Of a DNA stretch of 64,000 nt, positions 20,466 to 29,033 are shown piece by piece. Numbering within the stretch: position 1 is the first letter of the stretch; the number at the start of each line of letters is the position of its first letter. Location of the stretch: assembly GCF_013362815.1 (NCBI RefSeq), contig NZ_JABFVK010000035.1:1-64000 (forward strand), given 5' to 3'. A program made the position numbers and the translations under genes. Under the pieces are notes generated by a model. It was not told the DNA's origin. It saw nothing but the letters and a program-made list of their open reading frames with translations, and ran no database searches. Source of the stretch: Hamadaea sp. Its GTDB lineage: Bacteria; Actinomycetota; Actinomycetes; Mycobacteriales; Micromonosporaceae.

Positions 20466-20546
20466 TCGCCGGTCTCTGGTTTAGGAGATGTACGCGCAGC
20501 GGCGAGATGGCAGAAATCGTGGGAACTGGGGGAGGAAATTTTCCGG
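20466..20546 (-). promoter_or_regulatory. 81-bp conserved promoter block, copy A (sigma-fusion gene)
   Basis: Read on the complement, this block aligns without gaps to 21034-21114 on the plus strand. It begins CCGGAAA, shares CCACGATTTCTGCCAT (16 bp identical), CATCTCCT, CAGAG and ends CCGGCGA. By hand count 59 of 81 positions match. It ends two bases before the ATG at 20464. GGAAA followed by a CGAT-type element is compatible with an ECF promoter. Autoregulation by the encoded sigma factor is inferred. Confidence 0.65.
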
Positions 20547-21033
20547 TCGGCTGGGAACGGCGGGATACCGGTGCATGCCGCCGCTGCCGACGGCAGCTCC
20601 TGCACGGGCGCCTATCGGCAGGTCAACGCATACTTGTCACGGCGTGAGCGGGTCGCAGCGGAAGCGGTCCAGAGGTTCCGTGAGCCGGGGGGCAGGTCGA
20701 GCGGTGCCGTAGTGGGCTTGCCTCGAATCTTCCTGTTACATCTTGACGAAGGTCACTTTTAGCGCTCACTGTTCACCTTGCGCGTTCAAACCCACGATCG
20801 GTGGGCTGCGCATCGGCGTCCCTCCCCACCATCCGTCCCCGAATTGCCACCGGGAAAATGTGAACGCTAACACGCCGCTTGCCTGCACCGATACCCGCGC
20901 GAAGGCTCGCCGGCTTACAGCGGGCCTCTCGGCTTCACGATCGCGAGAAAAGGTGGGTTCCGTCGCAAGACCGAGCCTGCCCGCCGCAACATCGCGCGAC
21001 GCAGAACCCTGGCCGGCCCGCCATCCGTCCGGG
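20547..21033. promoter_or_regulatory. Divergent intergenic region with two LacI-like operator candidates
   Basis: No supported gene in about 490 bp. Two related sites are seen: TTTTAGCGCTCACT at 20757-20770 and TGTGAACGCTAACA at 20859-20872. The second, reverse complemented (TGTTAGCGTTCACA), matches 13 of 14 bases of the site upstream of the GH54 gene (32675-32688). They lie 290-400 bp upstream of the lipoprotein start, far for a simple repressor site. Confidence 0.4.
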
Positions 21034-21114
21034 CCGGAAACTCCGCACCGTCAATTTCCACGATTTCTGCCATGTCACTACCGCATACGCATCTCCTTAA
21101 TCAGAGTCCGGCGA
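21034..21114 (+). promoter_or_regulatory. 81-bp conserved promoter block, copy B (lipoprotein gene)
   Basis: Second copy of the block described at 20466-20546, here reading towards the lipoprotein gene and ending 43 bp before its ATG. Conserved cores: CCGGAAA, the 16-bp CCACGATTTCTGCCAT, CATCTCCT, CAGAG and CCGGCGA. The spacing leaves room for a transcript start and the AGGAG ribosome site at 21144-21148. Confidence 0.65.
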
Positions 21115-21157
21115 GCGTCAACCGCGCTCGCCCCTACTGACATAGGAGTACGTCGAG

Positions 21158-22462
21158 ATGCGATCCATCGGGTGCCGCCCCCGGCGGCCAGCGTTCACGA
21201 GCGCCATCGCGGCAGCCATGCTCGCGGCCGTGACCGCTTGCGGCGGGCCGTCCGATACCGCTCCGGCCGCCAGCACGCAGGAGAGCCTCGCGGACGCGAC
21301 GACGTCCCCGACCGAACTGGCTTCGCCCAACTCCTCGGTCTCAGCGTCCCCGTCGGCTCGCGCGAGCGCCACGTCCGGTGGCTCGACCAAGCGGTTCCTG
21401 GGCAGCAGCACGGTGCTCATCGGCGGCTCGATGTCCGACGAATCCGCCAGCGCGGCGCCGTTCGATCTGCGGTACGCCTACATACACAGCCAGCCCGCCC
21501 CGTCGTCGGCCTACTATTCGGCATCGCGTTGCCAGGCCGGGTGGTCGGGCTGGTGGGGTTGCTGGACCGGCCCCACCACCGCGCCTGGCACCCAGGTGAC
21601 CGTCTACAAAAGCATGGCGGCCAACGCTACCTACCAGGGCCGCCCGCGCCCGCAGAAGTTCTTCTTCACCTGGTACTCATTGCGCGACCTTGGGGATGCG
21701 GCAGGCGAGGGCGACGGACCGGGCGAGGTCAAGGCCATCAACCGGCTTGACCTGCTCACGCGGTATCTGAACGACTACCGGTTCTTCCTGAAGAAGATCG
21801 GCAAGTCGCCCGACGCGATCGACCTCGAGCCCGACTTCTGGGGATTCGCACGATCGCTCGGCAACCTGCACAAAGTCCCGGCGCAGGTCTCGGGCGCGAA
21901 TCCGACCGACTGTGGGTCACACGAAAACAGCGCCGCCGGACTCGCCCGCTGCCTGATCGCAATGACGCGCAAATACGCGCCGAACGCCGCGGTGGGCCTG
22001 CATCTGTCCTGCTTCGACTGGGAGTCGAACCCAGACAAATGCATCAAAGATTACGCGGATCTTGGCGCAGGCAACGGCGACTTCCTGGTCAGCGATGTGT
22101 CGGACCGCGATGCGGGCTGGTACGCACAGCCGGCCCACGGCGGCTACGACAAATTCTGGAACGATCAGAAGGCCGCTGCCGCGCTGCGGTTCTACAAGAC
22201 GATGGCCGAAGCCGTCGGTAAGCCGGTGGTCTTGTGGCAGATTCCGGTCGGCAACATGGTGCAGAACAACACTCCCAACCACTACAAGGACGACAAGGTC
22301 GATTGGTTTTTCCGGCACATGGATCAGGTGGCCAGGGCGCATGTCGCTGCCCTGCTGTTCGGTGCCGGATGGACGGAACAGACGACGCCCGAGACCGATG
22401 GCGGAAACCTGATCCGCAAGACGATCGCCTACCGCAAATCGGGCGGTGTGCTGCTCAAGTAG
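21158..22462 (+). CDS. Secreted TIM-barrel-like lipoprotein, possible glycoside hydrolase
   Basis: 434 aa, ATG with AGGAG upstream. Lipobox VTAC at about 25-28, then a Ser/Thr/Pro linker to about 75. The mature domain looks like a beta/alpha barrel with repeated hydrophobic strands ending in acidic or polar residues: FFFTWYS, DAIDLEPDFWGF, VGLHLSCFDW, DFLVSDVSDRD, PVVLWQIPVGN, ALLFGAGWTE. The acidic pair in IDLEPD is a candidate catalytic site. I do not recognise a named family. It shares the 81-bp promoter block with the divergent sigma/transglycosylase fusion, so a role in wall or polysaccharide processing is plausible but inferred. Confidence 0.8.
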   Translation: MRSIGCRPRRPAFTSAIAAAMLAAVTACGGPSDTAPAASTQESLADATTSPTELASPNSSVSASPSARASATSGGSTKRFLGSSTVLIGGSMSDESASAAPFDLRYAYIHSQPAPSSAYYSASRCQAGWSGWWGCWTGPTTAPGTQVTVYKSMAANATYQGRPRPQKFFFTWYSLRDLGDAAGEGDGPGEVKAINRLDLLTRYLNDYRFFLKKIGKSPDAIDLEPDFWGFARSLGNLHKVPAQVSGANPTDCGSHENSAAGLARCLIAMTRKYAPNAAVGLHLSCFDWESNPDKCIKDYADLGAGNGDFLVSDVSDRDAGWYAQPAHGGYDKFWNDQKAAAALRFYKTMAEAVGKPVVLWQIPVGNMVQNNTPNHYKDDKVDWFFRHMDQVARAHVAALLFGAGWTEQTTPETDGGNLIRKTIAYRKSGGVLLK

Positions 22463-22574
22463 GGGAGTCTACTATCGACGGTCGGTTGAAAGCGTTGCAG
22501 CTCAAGTGCCACGAGTGGGGGTTCTCCCCCTCGGACACCAACCTGTGATGTCTGCGGCGACCGCGGTCGCGCGA

Positions 22575-22943
22575 TCACCATTCGCGGGTGGAGATCAGTT
22601 CCTCGATGTCGGCCTCGGCGAACCCGTACGCCGTAGCGACGAAGTGGAAGTCCATGCCGATCGTGTCGCGGGCAACGGTCTCGATCTCGCTGCCCGCCTG
22701 GTCGAAGACTTCCTCGAGCTCGTTGAACTCCTCCGTCGCCGCATGAGTGATCGCGTAGAGCGCGGCGAGGTCCGTGGGCTTCTCGGTTTCGATGCGGTCA
22801 CACATCCGGACCAGGATCGCCTTGCCCAGGTCGACGAGATGATCCGGGTAGTAGCCGTCCTGGTACATATCAGCGAGAAACGAGTAGCCCGCCACTTCCT
22901 GATTGTGCGGCACGGTTCTTCTCCATACGTGCGGGGATTCCAT
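22575..22943 (-). CDS. DUF5713 family protein
   Basis: 122 aa from the ATG at 22943; a GTG 24 bases upstream is possible. The sequence matches the DUF5713 pattern: NQEVAGYSFLADMYQDGYYP, a DLGKAIL segment, a helical ATEEFNELEEVF segment and a C-terminal EEL. Soluble, acidic, helical. No known function. It converges on the lipoprotein gene with no close partner. Confidence 0.8.
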   Translation of the reverse strand: MESPHVWRRTVPHNQEVAGYSFLADMYQDGYYPDHLVDLGKAILVRMCDRIETEKPTDLAALYAITHAATEEFNELEEVFDQAGSEIETVARDTIGMDFHFVATAYGFAEADIEELISTREW

Positions 22944-23405
22944 CGTCGATGTCGCCGGACGACCCACATCAGCTTAGATCAACTGGGCAGGACAAGGGCC
23001 GCAGATACTCGCCGACCATGATCGCGTCGAGCCCGCGCTGTCCAGCGGCCTTTCGCCTGAGGGCATGACAACGCGCGGGACACTTGCAGCCGCGGAGGTC
23101 GATCCTTTGCTGCCGACGACGGCTGGCTACGCACGGATCCGGCTCGCTCTGGGCCTGGCCCTAGCCGGACCGGTGACCTGTGTTCGTCATCGGTTTCCCG
23201 CCCGGCCAGCCCAGCGAAACAGGCTGTAGTAATTGTGTGCAACGACGTCGCCTTGGTCGACCTCTTGCGTTACCTGTGATCGACGGCTCTTTGACAAATT
23301 TGTGACACCGCAGGCCTTTCGTTTGTCACATTCAACGATACATGTGCATGTTAACGTTCTCACCGGATGGACGATCCATCTAAATATTGAGATGCGGGAG
23401 GCATC
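22944..23405. other. Intergenic region with one operator-like site
   Basis: About 460 bp without a supported gene. Near the right end, TGTTAACGTTCTCA at 23349-23362 resembles the TGTTAGCGNTCACA sites at 20757, 20859 and 32675 and lies 44 bp before the secreted protein start. I see no other named element. Confidence 0.35.
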
Positions 23406-23831
23406 ATGATCAAACGGGCAGCGGCAACCATTATGGTTGCTCTCGGCGTAGCGGCCGGGACCCTCGCGATCGCACAACCGGCGTCGGCGGCCCCGGCGAA
23501 CTACTACTGCAACTACGGCCCGAGCCAGGACAACTGCTACTTCTACTACAGCCACATGGCTGGAGCGCAGGGTGGCATCCTGCCGGCCGTGGCAGATCTG
23601 ACGACCTACACGTTCAGTTCGTCTCAGACCGCCCCGGGAGCGGGCGCCGTCCTCGGCGCGAACTCGATGTCCGGGATCAACGGTGACAGCGTCAACTGCG
23701 TGCACATCTGGAGCGCCGTGAACTACACCGGCAACCAGCTGTTCCTGAACAAGTACGGCGTGGGCGTTTACACGTCGTATGACTTCGGCGTCGTCAGCAA
23801 CGCCAACCGGTCCCAGTCCTGGGGCTGCTGA
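23406..23831 (+). CDS. Small secreted cysteine-containing protein, possibly peptidase-inhibitor-like
   Basis: 141 aa, ATG with GGGAGG upstream. Signal peptide 1-28 (ends PASAAPA). The mature domain is about 113 aa with five cysteines and a Gly/Tyr/Asn-rich beta pattern (YYCNYG, CYFYYSH, CVHIWSAVNYTGNQLFL, SQSWGC). The NYTGNQ and closing SQSWGC resemble crystallin-like folds of secreted actinomycete peptidase inhibitors (family I36 type); that link is a guess from pattern. A 20-bp-arm hairpin follows the stop. Confidence 0.75.
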   Translation: MIKRAAATIMVALGVAAGTLAIAQPASAAPANYYCNYGPSQDNCYFYYSHMAGAQGGILPAVADLTTYTFSSSQTAPGAGAVLGANSMSGINGDSVNCVHIWSAVNYTGNQLFLNKYGVGVYTSYDFGVVSNANRSQSWGC

Positions 23832-23853
23832 CCCTCCGGTCAGACCGTAAACC

Positions 23854-23900
23854 GCGGGTGGTGTTCCAGCCCATTCGAGCTGGGCTGGAACACCACCCGC
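23854..23900 (+). terminator. Hairpin terminator, 20-bp perfect arms
   Basis: GCGGGTGGTGTTCCAGCCCA at 23854-23873 pairs perfectly with 23881-23900 across a 7-base loop. It starts 22 bp after the stop of the secreted protein and has no T-tract, as is common in actinomycetes. It should end the transcript and shield the next operon. Confidence 0.85.
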
Positions 23901-23926
23901 CACGATCTCACACATCGGAGTCATTT

Positions 23927-24886
23927 ATGACCGCGCGATCCCTAGGCGTGGTGATGCTGTTCGCCGCCGCGCTGCTCTGCACCGCCTGCACAGATGCCGA
24001 ATCCACCGCCCCGGCCCGACAGGCCCACAGCGACCTGGTCGTCGGCACGCAACCACCCATCGCGGCCGTGCCGCACCTGGACAGCATTGCGAACCTGACC
24101 CTTCCCATCGACGTCTACCGGTTCTCGGCGGCGCAGACCAAGATGATCGGCTCCGCGTCGGTGCTGCTGGTCAACGAGTGCGTACGCCGCTTCGGCTTCC
24201 CCCCGCTGCTGACCGACACCTACGGGCCCGGCGCGAGCAGCCTCACCCGCCGCTACGGCGTCACGGAATCTGAGATCGCCGAACAATACGGCTACCACGT
24301 TGCACCGCAGGAGAACATCAGTACTCCGAAGGACTCGACGGGCCAGCGGTTCACCAGGGCGGAGATGCTGGTGCTCAGCGGATCCGACTCAGGCATCGCC
24401 GCCGCACCCGGCGATCCGGCGCCGTCCGGCGCCGTGCACAGCGGCATGCCGATCCCGCCCGGCGGTTGTTACGCCGAGGCACGCAAGAAGATCAGCGCCG
24501 ACGATCCAGCCGATACCAACCTGGCCAGCGAGATCGCCCGGGCCGGGTTCGATCAGGCGCAGGCCGACACGCGAGTGACGGCGGTGTTCGCCCAGTGGTC
24601 GGCGTGCATGCGTGAGCGCGGCTACACCGCGGCGGACCCGCTGGCTATCGCCGCGACGGCCGACCTGAGCCTGCCGACGCCGCGCTCGGCGGAGATCCAG
24701 ACCGCGGTGGCCGACGTGGCCTGCAAACGCGAGCACAATGTGGTCGGGGTCTGGTTCACCGTCGAATCCGCCTATCAGAATGCCCTCATCCAGCGTCACC
24801 TGGAGAAGCTGACCGTGACCCGCCGGCAGCTGGACGCGGAGGTGCGCAACGCCGCCGCCGTGCTCGGATTGCCGGTGCCGAGGTGA
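23927..24886 (+). CDS. Lipoprotein of unknown function, first gene of a MacB-type operon
   Basis: 319 aa from the ATG at 23927 (CGGAG upstream). Lipobox LCTAC at about 16-20. The mature protein is about 300 aa with four further cysteines (NECVRR, GGCYAE, SACMRE, VACKRE) and a helical C-terminus. No family I can name. It overlaps the adaptor gene by GTGA, so it is probably made with the exporter and may be its extracytoplasmic partner or sensor (inference). Confidence 0.8.
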   Translation: MTARSLGVVMLFAAALLCTACTDAESTAPARQAHSDLVVGTQPPIAAVPHLDSIANLTLPIDVYRFSAAQTKMIGSASVLLVNECVRRFGFPPLLTDTYGPGASSLTRRYGVTESEIAEQYGYHVAPQENISTPKDSTGQRFTRAEMLVLSGSDSGIAAAPGDPAPSGAVHSGMPIPPGGCYAEARKKISADDPADTNLASEIARAGFDQAQADTRVTAVFAQWSACMRERGYTAADPLAIAATADLSLPTPRSAEIQTAVADVACKREHNVVGVWFTVESAYQNALIQRHLEKLTVTRRQLDAEVRNAAAVLGLPVPR

Positions 24887-26235
24887 GGGGAACACGGCTG
24901 GCGCGGCGACGCTGGTTCACCCTGGGCCTCGCCGTAGCGTGCGCGTTGTTGTCGCTCGGTGGCCTGGCGCTGTCCACATTGGTCAAATCGCCCGCGCAAC
25001 TGGCTGCTGAGACCGGGCCGCCGACGGCCTCGCTGCTCACCAGTGTCGTCGAGCGGCGGGTTGTGGCCAGCACGATCGTCACCCGGGCCGCGGTCGTGTC
25101 GGCCCGGACCGTCGAGGCGACCCCGAGCGGACGCCAGGGCGAGGCCGCCGTGGTCACAGCGGTCCGCCGGGGGGTCGGCGCGGAGGTCAGGCCAGGTGAT
25201 GTGCCGGTGGAGGTGTCCGGGCGCCCGCTGATCGTGCTCGCCGGGCCAGTGCCGGCCTACCGGGATCTGCGCCCCGATGACGAGGGCAAGGACGTGGCCA
25301 TGCTGCAATCGGCGTTGCGCTCACTCGGGCTCTATTCCGGCCGGGACCGCGCGGGATATTTCGGCTCGGCCACCAAACAGGCGGTGGCCGCGCTCTACAC
25401 GAAGATCGGCTATCGGGTGCCGACCACGGCCGGGGGCACCGACAAGGACAGTGACGCCCTGGCCGGTGGGCAGTCCATTGTCGAGGAGAAGCAGCGCGCG
25501 GTCGACGAGGTGCTACGCAAGATCGCCGCGCAGCCCTCGCCGGACCCGAGCCGCCCCCCGTCGGCGGAGGAACCACTGACTGAGCAGCTGCGTCGGGCCC
25601 GGGCCGAGCTCGATCGGGCGAAGTCGGCACTGGCGAAGCTGGTCGCGCGGACCGGGCCGATGCTGCCCGCCGGCGAGGCGCTCTTCCTCAGCGGGTTCCC
25701 GGCCCGGGTGGTGCAGTCACGGGCGAAGGTCGGTGAGACCGTGCAAGCACCGCTGATCACGCTCTCCACCGGGCAGCTCGCCTTCGAGGCGAAGCTCCGC
25801 CCGGACCAGGGCATCCTGATCAGAGTCGGGATGGCGGCCGAGGTCGTCGCCGAATCCCTCGGCGGTGCCGTCACCGCAACGATCAGCGAGATCGGGCCGG
25901 TCACCATCGACACCCCGGCCGCGGGCGGCGCCGCGGGACCGCCCTATCTGCCGGTGCGCATCACCCCGGCCCAAGCGTTGCCACTAACCTGGTCGGGGCA
26001 GAACGTGCGTCTGACGATCACCTCGGCGCAGACCCCGAACCCCGTTCTGGTCGTGCCCCTCTCGGCGGTGTCGGCGGCCTCGGACGGCAAGACCAGCGTC
26101 GCCAAGGTCGGCCCCAACCAGGCGCTGATCCGGGTACCCGTGACGGCCGGGGCCTCCGGCGATGGATACGTCGAGGTCACACCCGCCGTTGCGGACACGC
26201 TCGCGGCCGGCGACCGGGTGGTGGTCGGCCGATGA
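24883..26235 (+). CDS. Membrane fusion/adaptor protein with peptidoglycan-binding domain
   Basis: 450 aa, GTG start coupled to the lipoprotein. Membrane helix about 13-32. Residues about 125-175 are a PG_binding_1-type domain (DDEGKDVAMLQSALRSLGLY; FGSATKQAVAALY). A coiled coil follows at about 228-262 (LRRARAELDRAKSALAKL), then beta-barrel adaptor domains with GETVQAP, GMAAEVVAES and VLVVPLSAV. In Gram-positive MacB-like systems such adaptors link the permease to the wall. Middle gene of a tight operon. Confidence 0.88.
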   Translation: MRGTRLARRRWFTLGLAVACALLSLGGLALSTLVKSPAQLAAETGPPTASLLTSVVERRVVASTIVTRAAVVSARTVEATPSGRQGEAAVVTAVRRGVGAEVRPGDVPVEVSGRPLIVLAGPVPAYRDLRPDDEGKDVAMLQSALRSLGLYSGRDRAGYFGSATKQAVAALYTKIGYRVPTTAGGTDKDSDALAGGQSIVEEKQRAVDEVLRKIAAQPSPDPSRPPSAEEPLTEQLRRARAELDRAKSALAKLVARTGPMLPAGEALFLSGFPARVVQSRAKVGETVQAPLITLSTGQLAFEAKLRPDQGILIRVGMAAEVVAESLGGAVTATISEIGPVTIDTPAAGGAAGPPYLPVRITPAQALPLTWSGQNVRLTITSAQTPNPVLVVPLSAVSAASDGKTSVAKVGPNQALIRVPVTAGASGDGYVEVTPAVADTLAAGDRVVVGR

Positions 26236-26906
26236 TCAGCCTGCGCGGCATCGCCGTGACCTATCCCGGGCCGCCGCCGGTGCACGCGCTGCGCTCGGTC
26301 GACCTGGACCTGGACTCCGGCCAGCACGTCGCGATCGTGGGGCCGTCCGGCTCGGGGAAGTCCACACTGCTCAACGTGCTGGGCTTGCTGGACCGCCCCA
26401 CGGCCGGCGTTTATCAGATCGACGGAACGGATGTGTCCCGGCTGCCGGAAAGCGATCGCACCGGAATCCGGGGCAGCCGGATCGGTTTCGTCTTCCAGGC
26501 ATTCCACCTCATGCCCTACCGGACCGCCTGGGAAAACGTGGCCGTCGCCCAGCTTTACCGTGGCGTGCCCGCGCGAGCCCGCCGGGCGGCCGCCGCCGCG
26601 GCGCTGGACCTGGTCGGGCTCAGTCATCGGCGTGACGCGCTGCCGACAACCCTTTCAGGCGGGGAGCGTCAGCGGGTGGCGATCGCCCGAGCGCTGGTCA
26701 ACCGGCCCGCGTTGATGCTCTGCGACGAGCCGACCGGCAATCTCGACAGCGCCAACGCCGCAGCCGTCCTGGACTTGCTCGACGGCCTGCGGTCCGAGGG
26801 CCTGACCATCGTGGTGATCACCCATGATGCCGTGGTCGCCGCCCGCGCGCAGCGTACCCTCGCCATTCACGACGGTGTGCTGTCCGAGGCGGTCAGCCAT
26901 GGCTGA
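26232..26906 (+). CDS. ABC transporter ATP-binding protein (MacB/LolD type)
   Basis: 224 aa, ATGA overlap with the adaptor. Walker A GPSGSGKST at about 37-45, Q loop FVFQAFHLMPYR, signature LSGGERQRVAIARAL, Walker B LMLCDEPTGNLD, H loop VITHD. All catalytic residues are present. It powers the coupled FtsX-type permease. Systems of this type move lipophilic or peptide substrates, or act as mechanotransducers, rather than importing solutes. Confidence 0.96.
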   Translation: MISLRGIAVTYPGPPPVHALRSVDLDLDSGQHVAIVGPSGSGKSTLLNVLGLLDRPTAGVYQIDGTDVSRLPESDRTGIRGSRIGFVFQAFHLMPYRTAWENVAVAQLYRGVPARARRAAAAAALDLVGLSHRRDALPTTLSGGERQRVAIARALVNRPALMLCDEPTGNLDSANAAAVLDLLDGLRSEGLTIVVITHDAVVAARAQRTLAIHDGVLSEAVSHG

Positions 26907-28131
26907 CCCGGTGGTCCGATCCAGGTTGCGAGCCGTGGACCTGTTCGCAGAGGCGACCGCCGGGGTGGTGCAGCGGCCAGGCAGGTCCGCGCTCACGGTG
27001 CTCGGGACCGTCCTAGGGATCGGTGCGTTCGTTGCGATCCTGGGGCTGACCTCGACCGCGGGCGGCCAGATCGACCGCCGGTTCACAACGCTGTCAGCCA
27101 CCGAGGTCACCGTCACCGACGTCGGTGTGCCCGCCAGTCCAGACGACACCGCGTCCTCGTTTCCGGCGAATGCCGCCGAACGCGTGCGCGCCCTCAACGG
27201 CGTCGTCAACGCAGGAGTGTGGTGGCCCGTACCGGTACGCCAGCCGAGGATCACCGCCGCGCCCCCGGCCGCCGCCGATTCACTGGCTCAGACCAGCGGT
27301 CTTTCTTTCCACGCCGCCGACCCGGGCGCGCTGGAGGCGATGCATCCCGTGGTGACCTCGGGCCGGCTGTTCGACGATTTCCACGCGTCCCGAGGCGAGC
27401 ACGTCGCGGTGCTCGGCGCGGCCGCCGCCGCCCGGCTGGGGGTAACTCGGCTGGACGCGGCGCCCGCGGTATTCGTCGAGGGCCTCTCCTACACGGTTAT
27501 CGGCGTATTCGACGACATCCAGCGTCACCCCGAACTGCTCCTGTCGGTGATCGTGCCGACGTCGACGGCTCTGACCGACTACGGCCCGCCACTCGATCCG
27601 CGTGCGTCGATGCTCATCGAGACCAGGGTCGGTGCCGCCGACCTGATCGCGAAACAGGCTCCCCTGGCGTTGCGGCCCGACGCCCCGGGCCGGTTCAAGA
27701 TCAGCGCACCGGCTGATCCGCGGACCCTGCGCGGCGACATCGCCGGTGACCTCAACGTGCTGTTCCTCCTCCTGGCTGCGATCTCACTGGTGATCGGCGC
27801 GGTGGGGATCGCGAACACCACACTCGTCGCGGTGCTCGAACGCAGTGGTGAGATCGGGCTGCGCAGATCGCTCGGGGCACGGCGGCGGCACGTCGCCGCC
27901 CAGTTCCTCACCGAGTCGACGGCGCTCGGGACGCTCGGCGGTCTGATGGGGACGAGCATCGGGGTCGCAGTTGTTGTCTCGGTCGCGTTGTCGCACCAGT
28001 GGACCGCGGTGTTGAACCCCTGGACCGCGCTACCCGCGCCGCTGGTCGGCAGTGCCGTCGGGCTGCTGGCGGGGCTCTATCCGGCATTGCGCGCGTCCTG
28101 GATAGAGCCGGTGGAGGCCCTGCGCCGCTGA
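26899..28131 (+). CDS. MacB/FtsX-family ABC permease
   Basis: 410 aa. I chose the ATG at 26899, overlapping the ATPase stop by 8 bp; upstream starts would overlap the ATPase far more. First helix about 35-55, a large extracytoplasmic MacB periplasmic-core domain about 60-280, then three C-terminal helices (LFLLLAAISLVIGAVGIANT; a LTESTALGTLGGLMGTSIG helix; PLVGSAVGLLAGLYPALRA). The ERSGEIGLRRSLGARRRHV coupling segment is typical of FtsX permeases. Last gene of the four-gene operon. Confidence 0.95.
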   Translation: MADPVVRSRLRAVDLFAEATAGVVQRPGRSALTVLGTVLGIGAFVAILGLTSTAGGQIDRRFTTLSATEVTVTDVGVPASPDDTASSFPANAAERVRALNGVVNAGVWWPVPVRQPRITAAPPAAADSLAQTSGLSFHAADPGALEAMHPVVTSGRLFDDFHASRGEHVAVLGAAAAARLGVTRLDAAPAVFVEGLSYTVIGVFDDIQRHPELLLSVIVPTSTALTDYGPPLDPRASMLIETRVGAADLIAKQAPLALRPDAPGRFKISAPADPRTLRGDIAGDLNVLFLLLAAISLVIGAVGIANTTLVAVLERSGEIGLRRSLGARRRHVAAQFLTESTALGTLGGLMGTSIGVAVVVSVALSHQWTAVLNPWTALPAPLVGSAVGLLAGLYPALRASWIEPVEALRR

Positions 28132-28470
28132 TGGTGCGGCGGTCACGACGCGGCACAGCTCGTTGCCGAAGGTCATAGCGGTTCGCCAGAGCCATTCGCC
28201 CGCGGATTCACGGCGGGGGAGCCGAACGGGCGGTGCCGTGTCGCGGACTTGGCGGGCGAAGGTTTCGAAGCCAACGAGTCCGATTATCGGGATGGAACAT
28301 CTTCGACTGAGCACGAACGGCACGCGATCGGCAGGGCGTTGATCCACGTGTTGGCCGCGCAGTGGCGGCGCCAGGAACTGTTCGGTTGACCTCGAACCGG
28401 CTACGAACGAGACGGCCGGCACCGGCGATAGCCACCCTCGGGTGGCCGCCGTGGTCGAAGCGTAAGGTCG
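28132..28470. other. Intergenic region, no supported gene
   Basis: About 340 bp. A frame on the plus strand stays open to 28389 but has no usable start, and a minus frame is also open; neither resembles a family I know. It may hold a decayed gene. No promoter or terminator can be named. Confidence 0.3.
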
Positions 28471-28722
28471 GTGACTGTGACAGACTTGAACTCCACCGAT
28501 CCCGCGTTCCCGACTGCCGACACCTTAGGGAGCGATGTCCTCTACACCGTCTATCTGACCTCCGTCGACGAGGTGCTTGAGCACGTCAGTGCGGCGGACA
28601 CCCTGGGTCTCGGCTTCCGCCTCGAGTCGTACGTCCTGGCTGGCGAGGACTCCGAGTTGGGCGGCACCGAGTTCGAGTTCACCCTCCTGAACCATATGCC
28701 CGCCCGCCGTGAGGACAGCTGA
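28471..28722 (+). CDS. Small hypothetical protein
   Basis: 83 aa from GTG at 28471 (GTG at 28477 also possible). Acidic, with a compact pattern of predicted strand and helix: VLYTVYLTSVDEVLEHV, ADTLGLGFRLESYVLAG, GGTEFEFTLLNHMP. No membrane helix or signal peptide. No family recognised. It stands alone with no partner gene. Confidence 0.5.
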   Translation: MTVTDLNSTDPAFPTADTLGSDVLYTVYLTSVDEVLEHVSAADTLGLGFRLESYVLAGEDSELGGTEFEFTLLNHMPARREDS

Positions 28723-29033
28723 CAGATCTGAAGCGCCGCCCGCCCTTGGCGATGAGGAGTTCGTTCAGCGGGCAGGTCGGTCGCCGGAGTGACGATTCCC
28801 CTGGGGGCGCCGGCGAGGCGACCCGCAAGCCGGCACCGCAAGGCAACTTCGCGCAGTCTCCGCGGGCTTCGGCCATCAAGGCCGACAGCTACCACTGAAT
28901 CTGACGCGGCCGGAACTCAACTAGGCACCTCAGTTGGGCGGGGCGGCGACGACCGTGAGGTGGATTCTCACCGCCACGGATCCCATGCCATGGGCGCAGC
29001 GGGAATCAAGGAACGCGGGTATCGTCCGCGTTC
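28723..29033. other. Intergenic region, no supported gene
   Basis: About 310 bp. One 48-codon frame (28752-28898) lacks a ribosome site. A promoter for the next small gene should lie near 28990, but I cannot define it. Confidence 0.3.

Noticed and set aside
22014-22033. A tRNA-like run (GGGAGTCGAACCC)
   Set aside because: It is inside the lipoprotein coding frame and has no acceptor or D-arm around it; chance match.
28132-28389. An 85-codon frame continuing past the permease stop, with an opposite open frame
   Set aside because: No start codon of use and no known family; could be a decayed gene but I cannot show it.
28752-28898. A 48-codon frame that could be a small peptide gene
   Set aside because: No ribosome site, no modifying enzyme or partner nearby; basic, low-complexity composition.
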